From VBDM01 sp963699535 (lineage in GTDB: Bacteria > Pseudomonadota > Gammaproteobacteria > Burkholderiales > SG8-39): 64,000 nt of DNA. Location of the stretch: the NCBI GenBank assembly GCA_963699535.1, contig CAVOUJ010000016.1, forward strand, positions 103,335 to 167,334, read 5' to 3'. The notes below the pieces were generated by a model. It made no database searches. It was not told the DNA's origin and saw only the letters and a list, made by a program, of their open reading frames with translations. The position numbers and the translations under genes are program-made. How positions within the stretch are numbered: position 1 is the first letter of the stretch; the number at the start of each line of letters is the position of its first letter. This document shows, piece after piece, positions 62,464 through 64,000 of this stretch.

Positions 62464-63971
62464 AGGCGCTCCTCCAGTCGCCTCGCGCCGCCATCGCCGC
62501 GGCACTTGCGGGAGGCGCGGTCACCGTAGCCGGATTCGCGCCGGTCGCGGCATACCCGCTGACTTACGTGACCCTCGCCGGGTTGCTCGTTCTCTGGCTG
62601 CGCGCGCGAACTCCGTCACACGCTCTCTGGATCGGATTTGCATTCGGCGCCGGCCTGTTCGGCGCGGGAGCTTCCTGGGTCTATATCAGCCTGCACGACT
62701 TCGGCGCCATGCCCGCGCCGCTTGCCGCCTTGGCCACGGTAATCTATTGCGCAATCCTTTCCCTTTACCCGGCGGCGGCAGGCTGGTGCCTTGCGAGACT
62801 GCAACTTGGCCGAGTCGCCGCGTCCGTGGCCGCTTTTCCCGCGTCATGGGTTTTTCTTGAATGGATGCGCGGCTGGGTCTTCACCGGAGTTCCCTGGCTC
62901 GCGGTCGGCTACAGCCAGGTCGATTCTCCGCTGGCGGGCTTTGCCCCGGTCCTTGGCGTATACGGCGTGTCGTTCGCAACCGTTCTGTGCGCGGGGCTGC
63001 TCGTCGCCCTGCTTGCGCAAGGGCGCCGGGTCCGGATCGCGTGCGGCGCGGCGCTGGTGGCCATTATCGGTGTCGGTGGCGTGCTGAAGACGATCGCGTG
63101 GACTTCACCGCAGGGCGAGCCTGTCCGCGTCGCCCTGCTCCAGGGGAATATCTCCCAGGACCTCAAGTTCCAGGCGGAGCGCTATGCCAAGACCCTGGAG
63201 ATCTACAGGCGGCTGATCGAAACCAGCGACGCGAAGTTGATCGTCCTGCCGGAGACCGCCATCCCGCGCTTTCTTGACGCCGTCGATCCCGGATATCTGA
63301 GGGACATCGCGCGAGTCGCCACGGAGCGCAACGCGGACGTCATGATCGGCGTGCCGAGCCGCGATCCGGACGGGCGTTATTTCAACAGCGTGGTCAGCCT
63401 CGGCGTCTCGCCGACGCAGCGCTACGACAAGTCGCACCTCGTACCCTTCGGAGAATTCGTGCCTCCCGGGCTGCGCTGGATGGTGACGACTCTCTCGATT
63501 CCGCTGTCGGATTTTTCATCCGGCCCGGGAAACGCGAGGCCGCTCGCCATCGCTGGCCAGCTCGTCGCTCCGAACATCTGCTGGGAAGACGCCTTCGGCG
63601 AGGAGATCATCCGGGCGCTGCCCGATGCGACGCTGCTCGTCAACGTTTCGAACGTCGCCTGGTTCGGCAATTCGCTCGCTCCCGGCCAGCACCTCCAGAT
63701 CGCGCGCATGCGCGCGATCGAAGCCGGGCGCACCATGCTGCGCGCGACCAACACCGGGGTCACCGCGATCATCGACCCGCGCGGGGAGGTCGTGGCGAGC
63801 CTGCCGCAATTCACCGAAGGCGTCCTTGCCGGCGAGGCGCGCGGGTACTCCGGTGCATCGCCGTACGTGAGGCTCGGCAACACGCCCATCGTGATTGCCT
63901 GCGCGCTGCTCCTTGCCGGGCTTGCGTTCGCCCGCCGCCGCGGTCTGGGGCGGGCCGCGGAAACTCGGTAG
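62460..63971 (+). CDS. lnt: Apolipoprotein N-acyltransferase
   Basis: 503 residues from TTG 62460. Membrane helices over the first 190 residues and last 25, with a nitrilase domain between. The Glu-Lys-Cys triad is in VLPETAIP, RYDKSHLVPFGEF and APNICWEDAFGEE. It adds the third acyl chain to lipoproteins in the inner membrane. The TTG overlaps the corC stop. After it, 63998-64000 is an ATG that may start the next gene at the window edge. Confidence 0.94.
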   Translation: MKALLQSPRAAIAAALAGGAVTVAGFAPVAAYPLTYVTLAGLLVLWLRARTPSHALWIGFAFGAGLFGAGASWVYISLHDFGAMPAPLAALATVIYCAILSLYPAAAGWCLARLQLGRVAASVAAFPASWVFLEWMRGWVFTGVPWLAVGYSQVDSPLAGFAPVLGVYGVSFATVLCAGLLVALLAQGRRVRIACGAALVAIIGVGGVLKTIAWTSPQGEPVRVALLQGNISQDLKFQAERYAKTLEIYRRLIETSDAKLIVLPETAIPRFLDAVDPGYLRDIARVATERNADVMIGVPSRDPDGRYFNSVVSLGVSPTQRYDKSHLVPFGEFVPPGLRWMVTTLSIPLSDFSSGPGNARPLAIAGQLVAPNICWEDAFGEEIIRALPDATLLVNVSNVAWFGNSLAPGQHLQIARMRAIEAGRTMLRATNTGVTAIIDPRGEVVASLPQFTEGVLAGEARGYSGASPYVRLGNTPIVIACALLLAGLAFARRRGLGRAAETR

Positions 63972-64000
63972 AATCCGTCGCTGCCGGCGCGTCACCCATG

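Overview
The window is about 64 kb of GC-rich chromosome from a betaproteobacterium, probably an uncultivated Burkholderiales/Nitrosomonadales-type organism. The evidence is gene order and gene families: argC, a coiled-coil membrane protein, bactofilin, erpA, anmK, M23 peptidase and tyrS in a row; rplM-rpsI; trpEGDC; miaB-phoH-ybeY-corC-lnt; plus a TctC/Bug receptor, NnrU, COQ7 and a Burkholderiales-type porin. No phage, IS element, CRISPR array or rRNA was seen. Inference: this is core genome interrupted by accessory cassettes.

Layout. 1-6.6 kb: surface-polysaccharide cassette with three related NodZ/FUT8-like transferases, two GT2-type transferases, a sulfotransferase, a GDP-mannose 3,5-epimerase-like enzyme and an APS kinase, i.e. 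apparently a sulfated, possibly fucose-like glycan. 6.7-9.4 kb: a Rieske dioxygenase pair and a GST. 9.4-13.0 kb: four lipoprotein genes (LPP20, COG3014, LpoB, LPP20). 13.2-20.6 kb: a possible electron-transfer cluster encoding a SPOR-TPR-beta-barrel protein, an AMIN-like protein, a 9-haem and a 21-haem cytochrome c, a membrane cytochrome b-like protein and, divergently, a membrane-anchored Fe-S flavoprotein. 20.7-30.8 kb: NnrU, a crotonase, a TctC receptor, a four-gene operon headed by a Ser/Thr kinase, an aldo/keto reductase, an MFS transporter and pdxH. 30.9-32.9 kb: a secreted tandem-repeat protein, a decayed ATP/ADP-translocase-like gene, a 15-codon lysine-rich ORF and mostly non-coding DNA. 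33-44.9 kb: msrA, fadL-like, tyrS to argC, ribosomal proteins, osmC, coq7, porin. 45.1-49.2 kb: trpEGDC with a Trp-rich leader peptide. 49.3-53.9 kb: OGT-like TPR protein, a glycosyltransferase, a GlcD-like oxidase. 53.9-64 kb: rpe, apaG, mltA, dsbC, a ubiH-family gene, tRNA-Met, miaB, phoH, ybeY, corC, lnt.

Ten otherwise well-conserved genes, including trpD, trpE and miaB, are each broken by one or two single-base shifts (16 in all). In every case adding or removing the inferred bases restores a length divisible by three and a family-typical protein. I read most of these as sequence or assembly errors rather than pseudogenes; the translocase-like gene at 31.65-32.2 kb looks truly decayed. 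Strong promoters can be read in front of rplM, tRNA-Met, the porin, the kinase operon and the trp operon, and clear intrinsic terminators follow rpsI and the porin.
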